From Salvia splendens (lineage: Eukaryota; Streptophyta; Magnoliopsida; Lamiales; Lamiaceae), in the NCBI RefSeq assembly GCF_004379255.2, contig NC_056038.1, positions 6,052,729 through 6,116,728 of the forward strand: 64,000 bases of DNA. Direction: 5' to 3'. The position numbers were made by a program, and so were the translations under genes. Of this stretch, positions 46,874-59,042 are shown in pieces. The notes under the pieces are model-generated. The model worked only from the letters and a program-made list of their open reading frames with translations. It made no database searches and was not told the origin of the DNA. Numbering within the stretch: the stretch's first letter is position 1; every line of letters starts with the position of its first letter.

Positions 46874-47338
46874 GTGCTTGCTCTCTTTAGATTCTATTAG
46901 TCTTGACCACACTTTGCAGAATTTCTGCATCGAATTGTCACCAAAAAAGCTACCAATTAGAGTTGGTCGTATTTCTATGTCATCAATGTATAAATGTGCT
47001 TTTTTATAATTAATATTGGTTTTTATATAGTTTAAGCTTAGTGATATGATAGTTTATTCGAATGTTAAGGCACTTGTTTTGCAATATCGATTAATCTGCA
47101 GTACATAAGAGGAAATTCCTCTTACCAATAAAGTTATAATTCATCATCAATTATAGATTTATAGAATTTCAAATGATCCAATTTACTGTGCTTCATTAGT
47201 TTGTAATTAAATTATGGCTAGTGTTTCGTTTGTATATTGAAGTTAGCAGCCATACAGTAGTATATTACATGACGATAATATAGTGAATAATTGGAATTAT
47301 GATGAGCGTAATGATGGTAGTTTACTAAATTCTATGCA

Positions 47339-47676
47339 TTTTGTAAACAAGAGTGAAGTAAAATCAGAATAAGAGTGATATGTTTTGTAAACAAGAGTGA
47401 AGTAAAATCAGAATAAGAGTGATGTGTTTTGTAAACAAGAGTGAAGTAAAATCAGAATAAGAGTGATGTGTTTTGTAAACAAGAGTGAAGTAAAATCAGA
47501 ATAAGAGTGATGTGTTTTGTAAACAATGGTGAAGTAAAATCATGCTAATAGTGATGTGTTTTGTTAACAAGAGTGAAGTAAAATCATATTAATAGCATGT
47601 GTTTTGTTAACAAGAGTGAAGTAAAATTATGCTAATAGTGATTTGTTTTGCTAACAAGAGTGAAGTAAAATCGTAT
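47339..47676. repeat. Tandem repeat, 44-bp period, about 8 copies
   Basis: The unit contains TTTTGTAAACAAGAGTGAAG and then TAAAATCAGAATAAGAGTGA. The first four copies (starting 47341, 47385, 47429, 47473) are almost identical; later copies carry shared changes (TTAAC for TAAAC, ATGCTAAT for AGAATAAG), so the array ages toward its right end. Confidence 0.92.
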
Positions 47677-48029
47677 TATCAAGATATAAACAACGAATTG
47701 AGGTCCTTGTGGAGTTGGCAAACAAAATTTAGATGTATGAAAATGATTATGAAATGAGATAATCGTAGCTAAAATTATTCAATCTAATTCAAATTATATT
47801 CATATATATTCGTACTTGTTTCAAATTTTGAATGACAAATTATGAACCTTTCCATTCTTATATCGGTGAAATCGAAGCTAATATAGTGGACTACGTACAA
47901 ATCATTCAATGATATAATTGGCATAATAATTTGATTCTGTTATATCTTTTTATTAACATTTTCTCTCATTTTCTTCATCCCCTTTGCATCCTTTTATTAT
48001 ATCTTTTCTTTTTCGCCATCAACAATTGC

Positions 48030-48300
48030 GGACGGCCACTGCATAAGCGGCATCAGCTCTCTCCATTGCTTCGCTGCCTTAACAACATATATCTTCGCAG
48101 GCAGGTTGAGGTCGAAATCCCGATGGCTAACAGTGGACCCCACCACTTACGATGAACTGGTGGCGGCAGCGGCGCCGTCGTAGTGGCGACGCTTGTGCCC
48201 TCCCAAGACTTGCCCCGTGGGGAAGCGCTTGTGGCAGATTGCGCACTCGTGGACTCTCTCTCCGGCGCCGGAGGAGGGTGCCGCCAGAGGAGGTGCAAGC
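48030..48300 (-). pseudogene. Captured C2H2 zinc-finger / EAR gene fragment
   Basis: The minus strand encodes one plant-type finger, [20 protein letters not shown] then RRHYDG (Cys codons at about 48235-48246, His codons at 48183-48197). The QVLGGH stretch replaces the usual QALGGH. In the same frame, after a TAA at 48147-48149, it reads SHRDFDLNLPA, the EAR repression motif DLNL found at the end of ZAT-type C2H2 repressors. The finger-then-EAR order is as in intact genes, so this is a captured 3' end with a new stop between the two motifs. Confidence 0.8.
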
Positions 48301-48539
48301 TGCTCCGCCACCTCTTTTGTGAGAGAAGGAGAGAGTGTGTGTTTGTGTGTGAGCGTGAATAGTGTGTATATGAAAATATGAGAATAAAGTTGATTTCCTA
48401 AAATACCCCATTGCAGTTTTTATTAATTAAAAATGTTTACTTATTTTAATCATTGAATTAAGATAATGAGTGGCTGAGATTTCTTCTCTAGTTATACACT
48501 TAAAATTAGTTATATCTTGATCACTATCCTATATATATA

Positions 48540-50162
48540 GGGATGTATTCATTTCCTTTTCCTATATTTCCTCATTTTTCCTTCTTAATAGCAGCCATTA
48601 GATTAGAGAAATGGATGGTCAAGATCAACATTGGGTAATTAATCCCGTGTTGCATTATTTGTCCTATTTTGTGCATTATGAGGGTACAATAGTAATATAA
48701 TAATGGCTGGAAACCGCTACGAATAATGCACCACATGATAACGAGTAATGCATATAATTACCTATATAATGCACAATATGTGAACTGCAATGCATACGAA
48801 CAAGATGTGTTGTGTTATGATGTTTGACACACGTTTCTTGTTTCCCCTAAGGGTTTAATAAGCTTAGGGGCTAGGGTATAGTACGTAGACACGTATGTAA
48901 TCTTCACATGGTAACGAGTAATGGATATAATTGACTATATAATGCACAATTTGTGAACTGCAATGCATACGAACAAGATGTGCTGTGTTATGATGTTTGA
49001 CACACGTTTCTTGTTTCCCCTAAGGGTTTAATAAGCTTAGGGGCTAGGGTATAGTACGTACGCATTAATAACAAATTATAAAACGATACGAATAATTCAC
49101 CAAATTGTCACGAGTAATGTATGTTATTAACTATATAATGCACAATATGTGAACTGCAATGCATACGAATAAGATGTACCATGTTATGATGTTTGACACA
49201 CGTTTCTTGTTTCCCCTAAGGGTTTAATAAGCTTAGGGGCTAGGGTATAGTACGTAGACATTACTAAATGCACGTATGTAATCTTCAATCCGTTGATTAA
49301 CTCATATACACAATACCTCTAATAATGCATAATATATTGAGATAATGACAATTAACAGCTACATAATGCACTACCTAAACCAAATAATGCACATACGTAT
49401 ATTCCAATAACAACAATTTGTTAGTAATGTCTACGTACTATACCCTAGCCCCTAAGCTTATTAAACCCTTAGGGGAAACAAGAAACATGTGTCAAACATC
49501 ATAACATGGTACATCTTATTCGTATGCATTGCAGTTCACATATTGTGCATTATATAGTTAATAACATCCATTACTCGTGACAATTTGGTGAATTATTCGT
49601 ATCGTTTTATAATTTGTTATTAATGCGTACGTACTATACCCTAGCCCCTAAGCTTATTAAACCCTTAGGGGAAACAAGAAACGTGTGTCAAACATCATAA
49701 CACAGCACATCTTGTTCGTATGCATTGCAGTTCACAAATTGTGCATTATATAGTCAATTATATCCATTACTCGTTACCATGTGAAGATTACATACGTGTC
49801 TACGTACTATACCCTAGCCCCTAAGCTTATTAAACCCTTAGGGGAAACAAGAAACGTGTGTCCAAACATCATAACATGGTACATCTTATTCGTATGCATT
49901 GCAGTTCACATATTGTGCATTATATAGTCAATTATATGCATTACTCGTGACCATGTGGTGCATTATTCGCAGATACCAAAATGTGGCAGTTACTTTTCCG
50001 TCAAATGTCAATAATTACCCTGTAATGCATACAACCACCTTCTATAATGCAACACGGAACCAGTTTTATAGAATCAATCTGATCCGTTGATGCCTTAGAT
50101 CTAACGCGTAATATTAAGAAGGAAAAAAGATCTAAGATGTGAAAAGGAGAATAACGCTCCCC
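48540..50162. mobile_element. Foldback element made of a long palindrome with repeated arms
   Basis: The left arm (48716..49267) and right arm (49420..49972) are near-exact inverses around a 152-base spacer. Each arm holds three copies of a roughly 175-195 base unit containing the small inverted repeat CCCCTAAG..CTTAGGGG. These units lie at 48844, 49017 and 49213 on the left, and end at 49475, 49671 and 49844 on the right. Outer segments (48540-48715 and 49973-50162) are inverted but more diverged, sharing CCTTCTTAATA and AGATC-type blocks. Both ends sit in TATATA. No protein is encoded. The class is probably MULE-like or Foldback; structure is certain, family is not. Confidence 0.85.
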
Positions 50163-52239
50163 TATATATATATATATGCATACATGTGTACATCTTTGAG
50201 GTTTACAACATTTTACTTGGAGGATATTTACTTTTGCTTCGTATATGACGTGTAGCAACTAGCACATGTTAAATTGTGAGTAAGCTTCGTTTATGCTACA
50301 TGTATTTTGGTTAGACAATGTGAATAGTCATAGTATCACTAATAGAAAATTTAACTTTGGTAGGATTTTGCCGAAGGAGGAAGCTTTCATATTTTTAAAA
50401 AAAAATGCATGATGCTAAAGCTATTAGGAGTGGGTATTCTAGCAGAACTGAAATAGAAAAGTTTTAGTGAAGTTAGTGAAGAATACTGAGAGATGCAAAG
50501 CAAAATTACAGGATTGAGAATTGTAAGTTCAAAAGGTAGAATTAGGAGATCAGTTACATTATTCGTAATAAGAATCACATTATTAATTTTTACATATGTT
50601 ATTGTTTCGCAGTTCATTCTTATATGTAAGATTAGAACGAATATTTAGATTGTATGATATGAACCTAATTTAGTCATGTGATATTTGGAATTATTTTGAG
50701 GAATGTGATAAGAATATCTGACTGATGCATTGGATATGTTTTATATATTGTAAAGGAATCATTTGATGGAATATGATAGAAATATGTAATTGATGCAACG
50801 GGCATGTTTACACATGATTTTAGATTTATTTGAATCATTGAATTAAAGAGGATCCGTGACAGTCTTGCCCTGGATCTGAAATCACAATGGATATATTGGG
50901 ACCTTCGGGTCAATCATATTGGGACCTACGGGTCATATTGGGACCTTCGGGTCAATCATATTAGGACCTACGGGTCAAATCACAGTGGGACCTACGGGTC
51001 AATCATATTGGCATATTAGAAATTTCGGACAGATACCAAGCTTGATTTGTCACATAATAATAAGCTGGACATAGAGGCATATGCATATGGATGTGAAATT
51101 GTTTATGATATTTAATGTTTATGGTTATAGGTGTTGCTAAGAGAATTTGTTTGATAATTGTAATGTGAATTAAAGGTGAAATTTATACACTGGGTTGTGG
51201 CTCATATAAACCATCAGTATTTTTCAGGAGATATAGATTAATATTGGTTTTTTTTAATGTATCTAATATTAGTGTTTTATGTGACATGTGGGTTAAGAGT
51301 TTTAGTTTTTTTTTTTTTTTGATTTTTTTACTATAAGAATATACGTTAGAGAGGTAAAGGTGTGACCGTTAGATTAGTTCAAACCAATTTTTGCAATAAA
51401 TCAATTCGTTAGAAGTGCACATGTATGCAGGTAAACACAACTTAATTTTCGTTATATAAAATTTAAATGGAACGATAGCTTAGAACTTTGAAGTTTGAAC
51501 CTTTCACAATTCCGTCATACCAACAATCTGGTGGACGTGATGCGAGTGAACTGAGGCAATATTATCGACACACTATTATTTACAAACTCATCAGTTCGGA
51601 CGTTTGTATCCATTTTGGCTATGCAATAACAGTTTGGATTCATAAATGATACAAACATTTAAAGTTTGAAATTGCTCTCATTTCTCACTTACGTAGGCAA
51701 TTCTTTCTCAATATTTTGTCAAACTCCAACTCCTATAGATTTCAACGAATCATCAAAAGTCATTCTTTAAATATTCAATCTTCTTAATTGTGTTACCACT
51801 ATAAGACCCTAATCATCTGTTAAATGTGGTTTTCAACCTTGCTCCTTCAAACAATTTAAGCATTTGATCACAACTTAACCTTTGATTAATGGATTCGTCT
51901 TAAGTTTATATATTGGCCTTATGTAGTCAACTGAAACACCACGTGGCTATGATCAATTATCTTACAATATTGTGTCGTTGGCAGATATGTTCAGACTTAC
52001 CGTTATATAATCCATTTTATGCTCTTTATTAATGAAAATGCATACAAAGTCATTGGCTTAAAATACAAAGTTTTGCCATATCAACGTCGATTTTTAATAT
52101 CATCAAAATTTCAAACCATCCCTAATGTATAGAGAGAGAAAGGGGCATTGAAATCAAGTTTTTGAATGAGGAAAGCTTAATAAGAAAGATAATTGGGTAA
52201 AATGATAAAACCCATGGGTGGTAGCGCAGCAACACAGAA
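50163..52239. other. AT-rich intergenic DNA with old repeat remnants
   Basis: No gene found. It contains the GGGACCTACGGGTC tandem array, and around 51190-51240 a stretch (tgggttgtggctcat, tatttttcagg) of the kind seen near the ends of plant gypsy LTRs, so part may be a decayed LTR. Confidence 0.4.
50893..51010. repeat. Tandem repeat of about 24 bp, five copies
   Basis: Units read TATTGGGACCT(T/A)CGGGTCAATCA with small gaps; one copy has TTAGGACC and one CAGTGGGACC. GC-rich core in AT-rich surroundings. Confidence 0.9.
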
Positions 52240-53728
52240 TTAGGAGGAGGCTGTGGTGTTTGCTACTTTCTCTGCCTCGCCTTCACTGCTTAACTCCTCC
52301 TCCTTCACTTTAAATACTTTGAAGATTGCTAGATTAGTGTCGCCTGAACAACAAAAACATCCATCAAATATATTATGCATTAGCAGCCATCAAATTATGA
52401 AATAGGTATGTCATGCTTTATGAAGTAAAGGGACCAACAATATGTGTGTGATGGGTCAACTCAAGAGTAGTATGATTGAAAGGAATTATCAGTAGTATTA
52501 CTATTACTATTACTATTACTATTATCATGTTCATGAATCATGATCATGCACACAAGAAATTGCATACCAAATGTGATGAGATTCCCTGGTGATGCAGGGG
52601 AGACTATTCCAGGCAGAAGCCGCTTCTCGTTGATGAAGGTACCATTCGTGCTGTCTAAATCCGTGATCAAGAGGTTCTCTTCTGTCTTCTCAATCCGAGC
52701 ATGCGCACCCGACACTGCCAATAGTTGTCCAACACAACACAAACCAAAGAGAGGTATCACAATGAGAATCATGTCTAGGATCAATAACACTTCCATTCAA
52801 GATTTCAAACCAAACAACTAAACCTTCCTTGTCAACAATTACACTGCCATTGTAAAACACACACACCCACACACCCCAAATCTAAGATTTTGCATAATCA
52901 TTAATCAACGTGTATGATGCCAAGATCAGCAGCAAGGCTAGTAGGTGTAAACTATGATAATGAATTAAAATGAAAGAAACAAAAGAATACAGAGCATGTA
53001 TTAGTAATTCAAGTACCTGTAGGCACAGGAAGAACTATATCCGCTTTGTCAGGAACGCGCCCAACAGTAACTACGTTCTGAATCCATCTCAACAACAACC
53101 ATTCAGTAATGAATTACTTAAAAATAATGCCAAATTATATCCTAAAACTTACAGAATCAATTTGGAATGTGCCTGGCCTCGCAATCTTATAACCTATATG
53201 CCTAAAATCGCCATCACCTGTTTAGCAATTAACACTGTAAGAAGATTTTTCTCCCAAATAGTAGAATTTTGCCACTCAAGCAATGCAATGGAGACATCAG
53301 TTAAATAATAAGGTGATTTTTCAAACCCTTGGTGTATCAAGGTTTGAATCGGATGAATGAATAACGTATATCTTTGCAGATTACAGACAAGCTCTAAATT
53401 TTTCCTAATAACCTTTAGATGATCAATGTATCAATCTCCCTCTCTCTCTCACGCACACACACAAAGAAGGAGATGAGGTTAGCTGACCTACGGCTTGAAG
53501 AAGCCACGTTGAAGAGGCATTGGTTGCAGCTTCAGTGGTAGAATCCGAAGCTCTTACGGCGACGAAATTCCTCAGCTCTCTGGCAGTAAATTTGAGGTTT
53601 CTGGGCAGGCAATTATAGCCATTAAAATTGACAGTGGCGCGACCTAAAGAGGTGGTTTTGGCTGCGGAAATTGGTGGGGAGAGAGAGTTGGCCTTCGCAT
53701 ATGAGAGAGAAAGAGAATGGCCACTCAT
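52240..53728 (-). CDS. FHA-domain protein, probable plastid location
   Basis: Five exons on the minus strand: 53488..53728, 53153..53217, 53017..53077, 52568..52714, 52240..52343; 618 nt, 205 residues, phases consistent. The first 60 residues are Ser/Ala/Arg-rich with few acids (MSGHSLSLSYAKANSLSP), like a chloroplast transit peptide, followed by FVAVRASDS. The FHA fold spans about residues 95-175: VVTVGRVPDKADIVLPVPT, then SGAHARIEK and LDSTNGTFINEKRL, which include the SGxHA and NGTxxN residues that bind phosphothreonine. A short acidic tail follows. Arabidopsis has a similar small FHA protein, and related plastid FHA proteins bind phosphorylated partners. No enzymatic domain is attached. 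The partner is unknown. Confidence 0.92.
52494..52527. repeat. (ATTACT)n-type microsatellite in an intron of the FHA gene
   Basis: Alternating ATT/ACT trinucleotides (attactattactattacta), just downstream of exon 4 of the minus-strand gene. Confidence 0.85.
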
Positions 53729-55223
53729 TTCTACTACTTTCTCTTTCTCAGGCTCCGGATTTTTTTGGTGTGAATCTAGATTTTTGAAATTAAGGAGTAG
53801 TATATAATATATCTGTTTCTGATGTTTTGTGATCATATAAAATAGATAGGTGAACAATAATAGGTGGCATACGATTAATGCTTTGGATAACCAAAAAATC
53901 TTGGTCGCTGTCGCCCCTCCCTCATCATTATCATAATCATTTTCATCGTTCTAAATTATACTCCATTTGGTTTTAATTTTGGCCAAATAATTATTAATTT
54001 GTAAAGTTCAATTCTAATTGCAAATTTGCAACAGGTCAAACTTTCAACAGATTTGCGATAAATATGCAAAAAATTTCACTAGATGTGATCGATGACTTAA
54101 AAATAAACTAAAATATAGATGAATAATCTAATGAAGCTATTGTGCCCTGATTAGTGTGCTTGTTGGGCACATGAATAATTTGGATAATCAAATGAATGAT
54201 GGAGTAGATATTTAATTGGAGCTACAGCTAAAAAATATGAACTGTATAAGTTTAATGTGGAATTGCAAGGTACTAAGGTCATAACAAGTTCTATATAAAC
54301 TTATAAAGGGATGTAATGAAATTGTTTGAAATCCATATTTAATAGAGTTTTTACTGGTTGTTGATAATTTGTTGTTCATTTTTGCATTTGTCTATTCTAA
54401 ATACATGTAATCTAAGTCTTTAAAATAAGAGATAATTGATGCGTAATATCATAAAATTTTCAAAAAATTTATTTTTTCTTTGATATGTAATATCATAAAC
54501 TTAATTAGTAGTTGTTGAATTTTCCCAATGACGACTAAATTCAGCTACACCATCACATTTTATTAGGTATAGTTACCACAGAAAAATGATAGTGATATGA
54601 ATATAAAGTTCATAAAATGAAATATGATTATTAGTCTCATTTTAATGTAGTCAGATTTTGTCAATGATAGAAAAATTCAACAACTATTTAAAATCGTGAT
54701 ATCATATGTCAAATTTAAAGTTTGTGGGAAAAAAATAAATTTTTGAAAAGTTTCGTTATGTTAGGCGCCAATACTGCTTTAAATAATGTTTTTGTTGTAT
54801 TTAGTGTATTTTCTCAATCCATTAGTATAATTTATGATAATGAAATATACAAGGAATAATTTTTTTAAGTAACACTGTTGAATTAGAAAGGTGTTAATAA
54901 TATATCTTTTTGTACTTATTTGTATTAAATTGATTATTACACTACGTAGTTTAGTATATAAACTAAAATTTCATAATTATGACATAGGAGTACTTGTATT
55001 ATATTTTCAAACAATATGGCAATAGAGTTTGTGGAAGCAAATTTTTAACAACTACAGGAGAAAAAAAAATTCCCCAAAACAATTTGAATAAGAAAACCCT
55101 AAATCCCCAAATTCCCCTCTCTCGTCACCACCCTCCCAAATTCCCAATTCATCGCCATTCACGCGCGCTATGCTTACAGCCTGATTATCACATCGGGACT
55201 TCAAGGTATTTCTCTGCTAGAAC
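53729..55223. other. Divergent intergenic region, FHA gene / BPM gene
   Basis: It carries the two promoters. The stretch 55080-55223 looks like the BPM leader (aaaaccctaaatccccaaa, then CT-rich). The middle is AT-rich and includes an inverted repeat. Confidence 0.5.
54437..54775. repeat. Inverted repeat, probable MITE
   Basis: The left arm from about 54437 (attgatgcgtaatatcataa, then ttttcaaaaaatttatttttt, then agttgttgaattttccc) is matched, inverted, by the sequence ending near 54775. Arms are about 90 bp with about 20 percent difference. Target duplication not identified. Confidence 0.55.
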
Positions 55224-58200
55224 ATGGCGGAAACGCTGGCTAGGACGCCGAACCAGACATCGCCGACGCGTTCGAGGTCGGTGACGGAGACGGTGAACGG
55301 GTCGCACCGGTTCGTGATACAGGGATACTCTCTGGCGAAAGGCATGGGCGTCGGTAAACACATAGCGAGCGAAGAATTCACGGTGGGAGGGTACAAATGG
55401 GCCATTTATTTCTACCCCGACGGGAAGAACCCCGAGGATAACTCAACCTATGTCTCGGTGTTCATTGCGCTGGCGAGCGAGGGTACTGATGTGCGGGCGC
55501 TCTTCGAGCTCACGCTCATGGATCAGAGCGGGAAAGGGAAGCATAAGGTGCATAGCCATTTCGATAGGTCGCTCGAGAGCGGGCCCTATACGCTGAAATA
55601 CCGCGGTAGCATGTGGTGAGTTTATCTTTTCATTGTCATTCTTGCAAGTTCCTATTTGGATACCCGGCTTTCGTTTACACTTTTGCGGCGTGAAATGGAT
55701 GATGTGTTGCTGAGACTATGTGATTTTATCTGAATTGATTCTTTAATGTTTTTCTTGCCTTTTTATTTTTGGTCTTACTCAATGAACAAACGACTATTTT
55801 TTCTTCTTTAGATTTTGGGCATGCTAATTCTATGGGTTGAGATATAGGCTGCTATTTTGTTAATCATCATATGTCAGCCAGCTTCCATTGTTTCTTGGGA
55901 TGAAGTTGGATTGTACCCTACATGAATTGCATCTGTCCCAGTTTAGTAACTTTAGTTGCATTACCAAGAGGGTTTAGACTTGGTGCTAACTGGTTCAGGT
56001 ATATATCATGATTCTTTAACTCTATTTCCCTGTATGATCAATGCTGGACTATAGGTCAGGGACATTTAATATTGGACTTACACGAATAAAGGAAAAACTG
56101 CATTGTTGGGTTAAATAAAAAGTGGTTTATGTTACACTATCAGGTTTATAAGATTAGCTCCACATTTGGTAACACGTTTTAATCAGTTCCTCCAGGATGG
56201 TTTAGTACCTAGTAATCTATATCAAAAGATGTAATGAAAATTCTTATCACAGATTTACAGATTGTGTTAGTTTGGGCCTAATGAATTTTATGAATCATAT
56301 CAATATTCTTTAATTGGGTAAAGTTGGTGGTCTTCCTTTCTAATAATTACGTTTTTAACTTCTTCTGTGCCTTAATGCAGGGGGTACAAGCGTTTTTTCA
56401 GGAGAGCTATGCTTGAAACATCAGATTTTCTTCGAGATGATTGCTTGAAGATCAACTGTACAGTTGGAGTTGTTGTTTCTGCCACTGATTGTTCTATGTT
56501 ACACTCTATTCAGGTTCCAGAATCTGATATTGGGTCAGACATTGGGATGCTTTTAGAAAACATGGAAGGTTCTGATATCATATTTAATGTATCCGGGGAG
56601 AAATTCCATGCCCATAAGTTGGTATTATCTGCCCGTTCCCCCAAGTTTCGGTCTGAGCTCCTCGAAGGAGTGGATATTGAAGCGGAAGAGGTTATGGTAC
56701 CGGACATGGAACCTAAAGTTTTTAAGGTGAGTGTTGTTATAGTTTTGATCTGCTCTTTCTGGTTCTACTAGAGTAATTATCTTACCTAACAGTAAGCTTT
56801 TGCATTTTGGTGATTTGCTATTTCTGCCCTTAAATTAGTGAGGTTGATGAAATGGCTAGCCTGTTCATTTCCATAATGGGGAATGTGGATACATGCTAAT
56901 GTTCTTTGATTCACGACAGGCGCTGCTGCACTTTATCTACCTAGATACCTTGGCTGAAGATGAGCTGATAGCATCTAGTTCTTGTTCTACACATTTGGTA
57001 GCTGACACCCTGACTGCAAAATTGCTGGCTGCAGCTGATCGTTATGACTTAGAAAGACTCAAAAGGATATGTGAATCTCATCTGTGCAAAGATATATCTG
57101 TAGATTCAGTTGCACAAGTACTTTCTTTGGCAGATTGTTATCATGCTGCAGAATTGAAAGATGTCTGCCTTAAATTTGCCGCTGAGAACCTGGCAGGTAT
57201 ATGACTTGTGGACTTCTTTCTTTAACCCGTGATTATTTGGAATCTTGTTATTTCTGATATAAGAGGAGATCCTCATTTCATTACCTGGCTCCTTTCCTTA
57301 TGACAGTTGCTATTCATTTCATTGTGGTTGTCCATAAGATGCTATGGCATTTATAGGCCTATATTAGTTTTGAGAATGAGATGGAAATCTCCTCTCACTA
57401 ACACATTTTGAAGTTTCATTTTATGGTACCAATAGAATTTATGCCAATGACCTTTGATTTGCTTTTCCCAGCTTGTTTTTCAGTATGTATGTATGTCTTC
57501 TTACAGTAGCATCCTAACTTGGAGGAAACATGATTCTTCTAGGTGTTGGTCTTTAGAGATAAATTAGATTTGTGTAAATTTTGCCAATGGCCAAGCTAGT
57601 TGTCTTTTTTTTTGGGGGGGGGGAGTAAAGTAAAACATATTATGAAATTGTTGAAGGAAAGTGCTTCCACAAATTCTTCGACAGACACTTTACTTTTTTT
57701 TTATCTTCTCGGACGATCACCTCTTTCATGAACAAACTCTTTCTTCACCAGTCTTCGCCTTCCACTCTCTTGAACTTCAACATCGAAGATTTTTTCTACT
57801 TTCTTTCTGTCCATTTTTAAGAATGAATTGAAACCCACAACTGTGTGCCTATTTATAGACCGCTGTGTCACTTTTTCATTGTAGTGTTCTCAATTATTCA
57901 TGTCATTTGATAATTTGTTTCCTTATTAGAGCTAGACAGATAAGTGCATCTGGGTGCTAACATAAGCATCTAGTAGCAAAAGGTAGATTGAAAATTTGAA
58001 ATTATAGTATGGAGTAGTATGTTAACATAAAAATGTGTAAAAATCTAACTAATCTAGGGGTGATATATGGTGGATTATTCACAAAAAAGCGTATAATAAT
58101 GATCACACAATAAAAGTTCATTTTTAATTTTCAAATAAAATATAAGGTATCACGCATTCACGCCACTTATGTGTCATATAATCAGCTATTCTGCTTCATA

Positions 58201-59042
58201 TTTTCTTCCCTTGTCTCTATAACATTTTTATTCTTTGTTACTTTTCAATTAAAATGTAACAACTATTATATATGAGAATGTATATTTCAGTCTGTGTTGC
58301 TATGTATTTACTGTATTTACTTTTTGACGTAGTTCAAATTGTAACTATATATTAGGTGGTATTTAAATGAAATGTAGCATGCTTACGTAGTTCAGTATTG
58401 ATGCTTTTGTATTTCTTAATGTTGCTCACAACATTTTGGAACTTCTCAGTCGACCAAGGTTTAGAATTGGAAGTTAGTATATGTTGTATTTGCATATTCT
58501 GGAATGATTAATAGGTACATAAGGGAAGTGCAAAGTTGTATTTGCATAACAGGCTCCTAGTGTAACATTTCTGCATCATTAAGTAAGACATTAATAATTA
58601 TAGTACAAATCATAAAATGATTATATTGTTTAACTCATACTTTGATACCCGCAATTACTTGACTTGTGTTTGGATCTACATTGTGGACAATATACTAGTA
58701 TCTTCTTCTCCATGATCTTTGAGTTTGTATCTTTGAGGTGACTCAGACAAGCTAGAAATTGTAGCCTATTAGATTGCAACTGCCATGTACTATGTATTTT
58801 AGCTTTGTATATTGATTCCCTGCGATATACAATCTCCCATGACTCTTTTTGCAGCTGTCATGCGTTCGGATGGTTTTGAATATCTTAAAGAAAATTGCCC
58901 ATCTATACAGTCTGAGCTTTTGAAGACAGTGGCTGGCTGTGATGAAGACTGCAGCAATGGTGGTGTCAAGTCCGGGAGTGTGTGGGCTCAGCTCTCTGAT
59001 GGCGGTGACAACAGCAGCCGGAGAGTTAGGCAACGAACTTGA
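55224..59042 (+). CDS. BPM: MATH-BTB (BPM) adaptor of CUL3 ubiquitin ligase
   Basis: Four exons: 55224..55615, 56381..56726, 56920..57196, 58855..59042; 1203 nt, 400 residues, the usual BPM length. The MATH domain covers about residues 22-150 ([32 protein letters not shown]) and recognises substrates. BTB/POZ begins near 190 ([20 protein letters not shown]) and binds CUL3. A BACK-like helical region follows ([18 protein letters not shown]), then a basic C-terminus RRVRQRT that could act as nuclear signal. BPM proteins bring transcription factors such as class I HD-ZIP, ERF and some R2R3 MYB proteins to CUL3 for ubiquitination. Intron 3 is long (1.66 kb) with no gene inside. It is convergent with the MYB gene downstream. 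Confidence 0.96.

Larger units (their letters stand above)
46459..48530. mobile_element. Gene-capturing inverted-repeat element (MULE/Pack-type)
   Basis: The left end reads GGGTAGTGATC; the right end, inverted, reads AGGATAGTGATC. Similarity between the arms continues in patches for about 180 bases (ATAACTAGAGAA, CAGCCAC/CATAGCCAC, GGGGTATT). Both ends lie in TATATA sequence, so a target duplication cannot be told from the repeat. Inside are two unrelated host-gene fragments in opposite orientations and a 44-bp tandem array. Long terminal repeats plus captured gene pieces fit a Pack-MULE; the superfamily is inferred. Confidence 0.65.
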
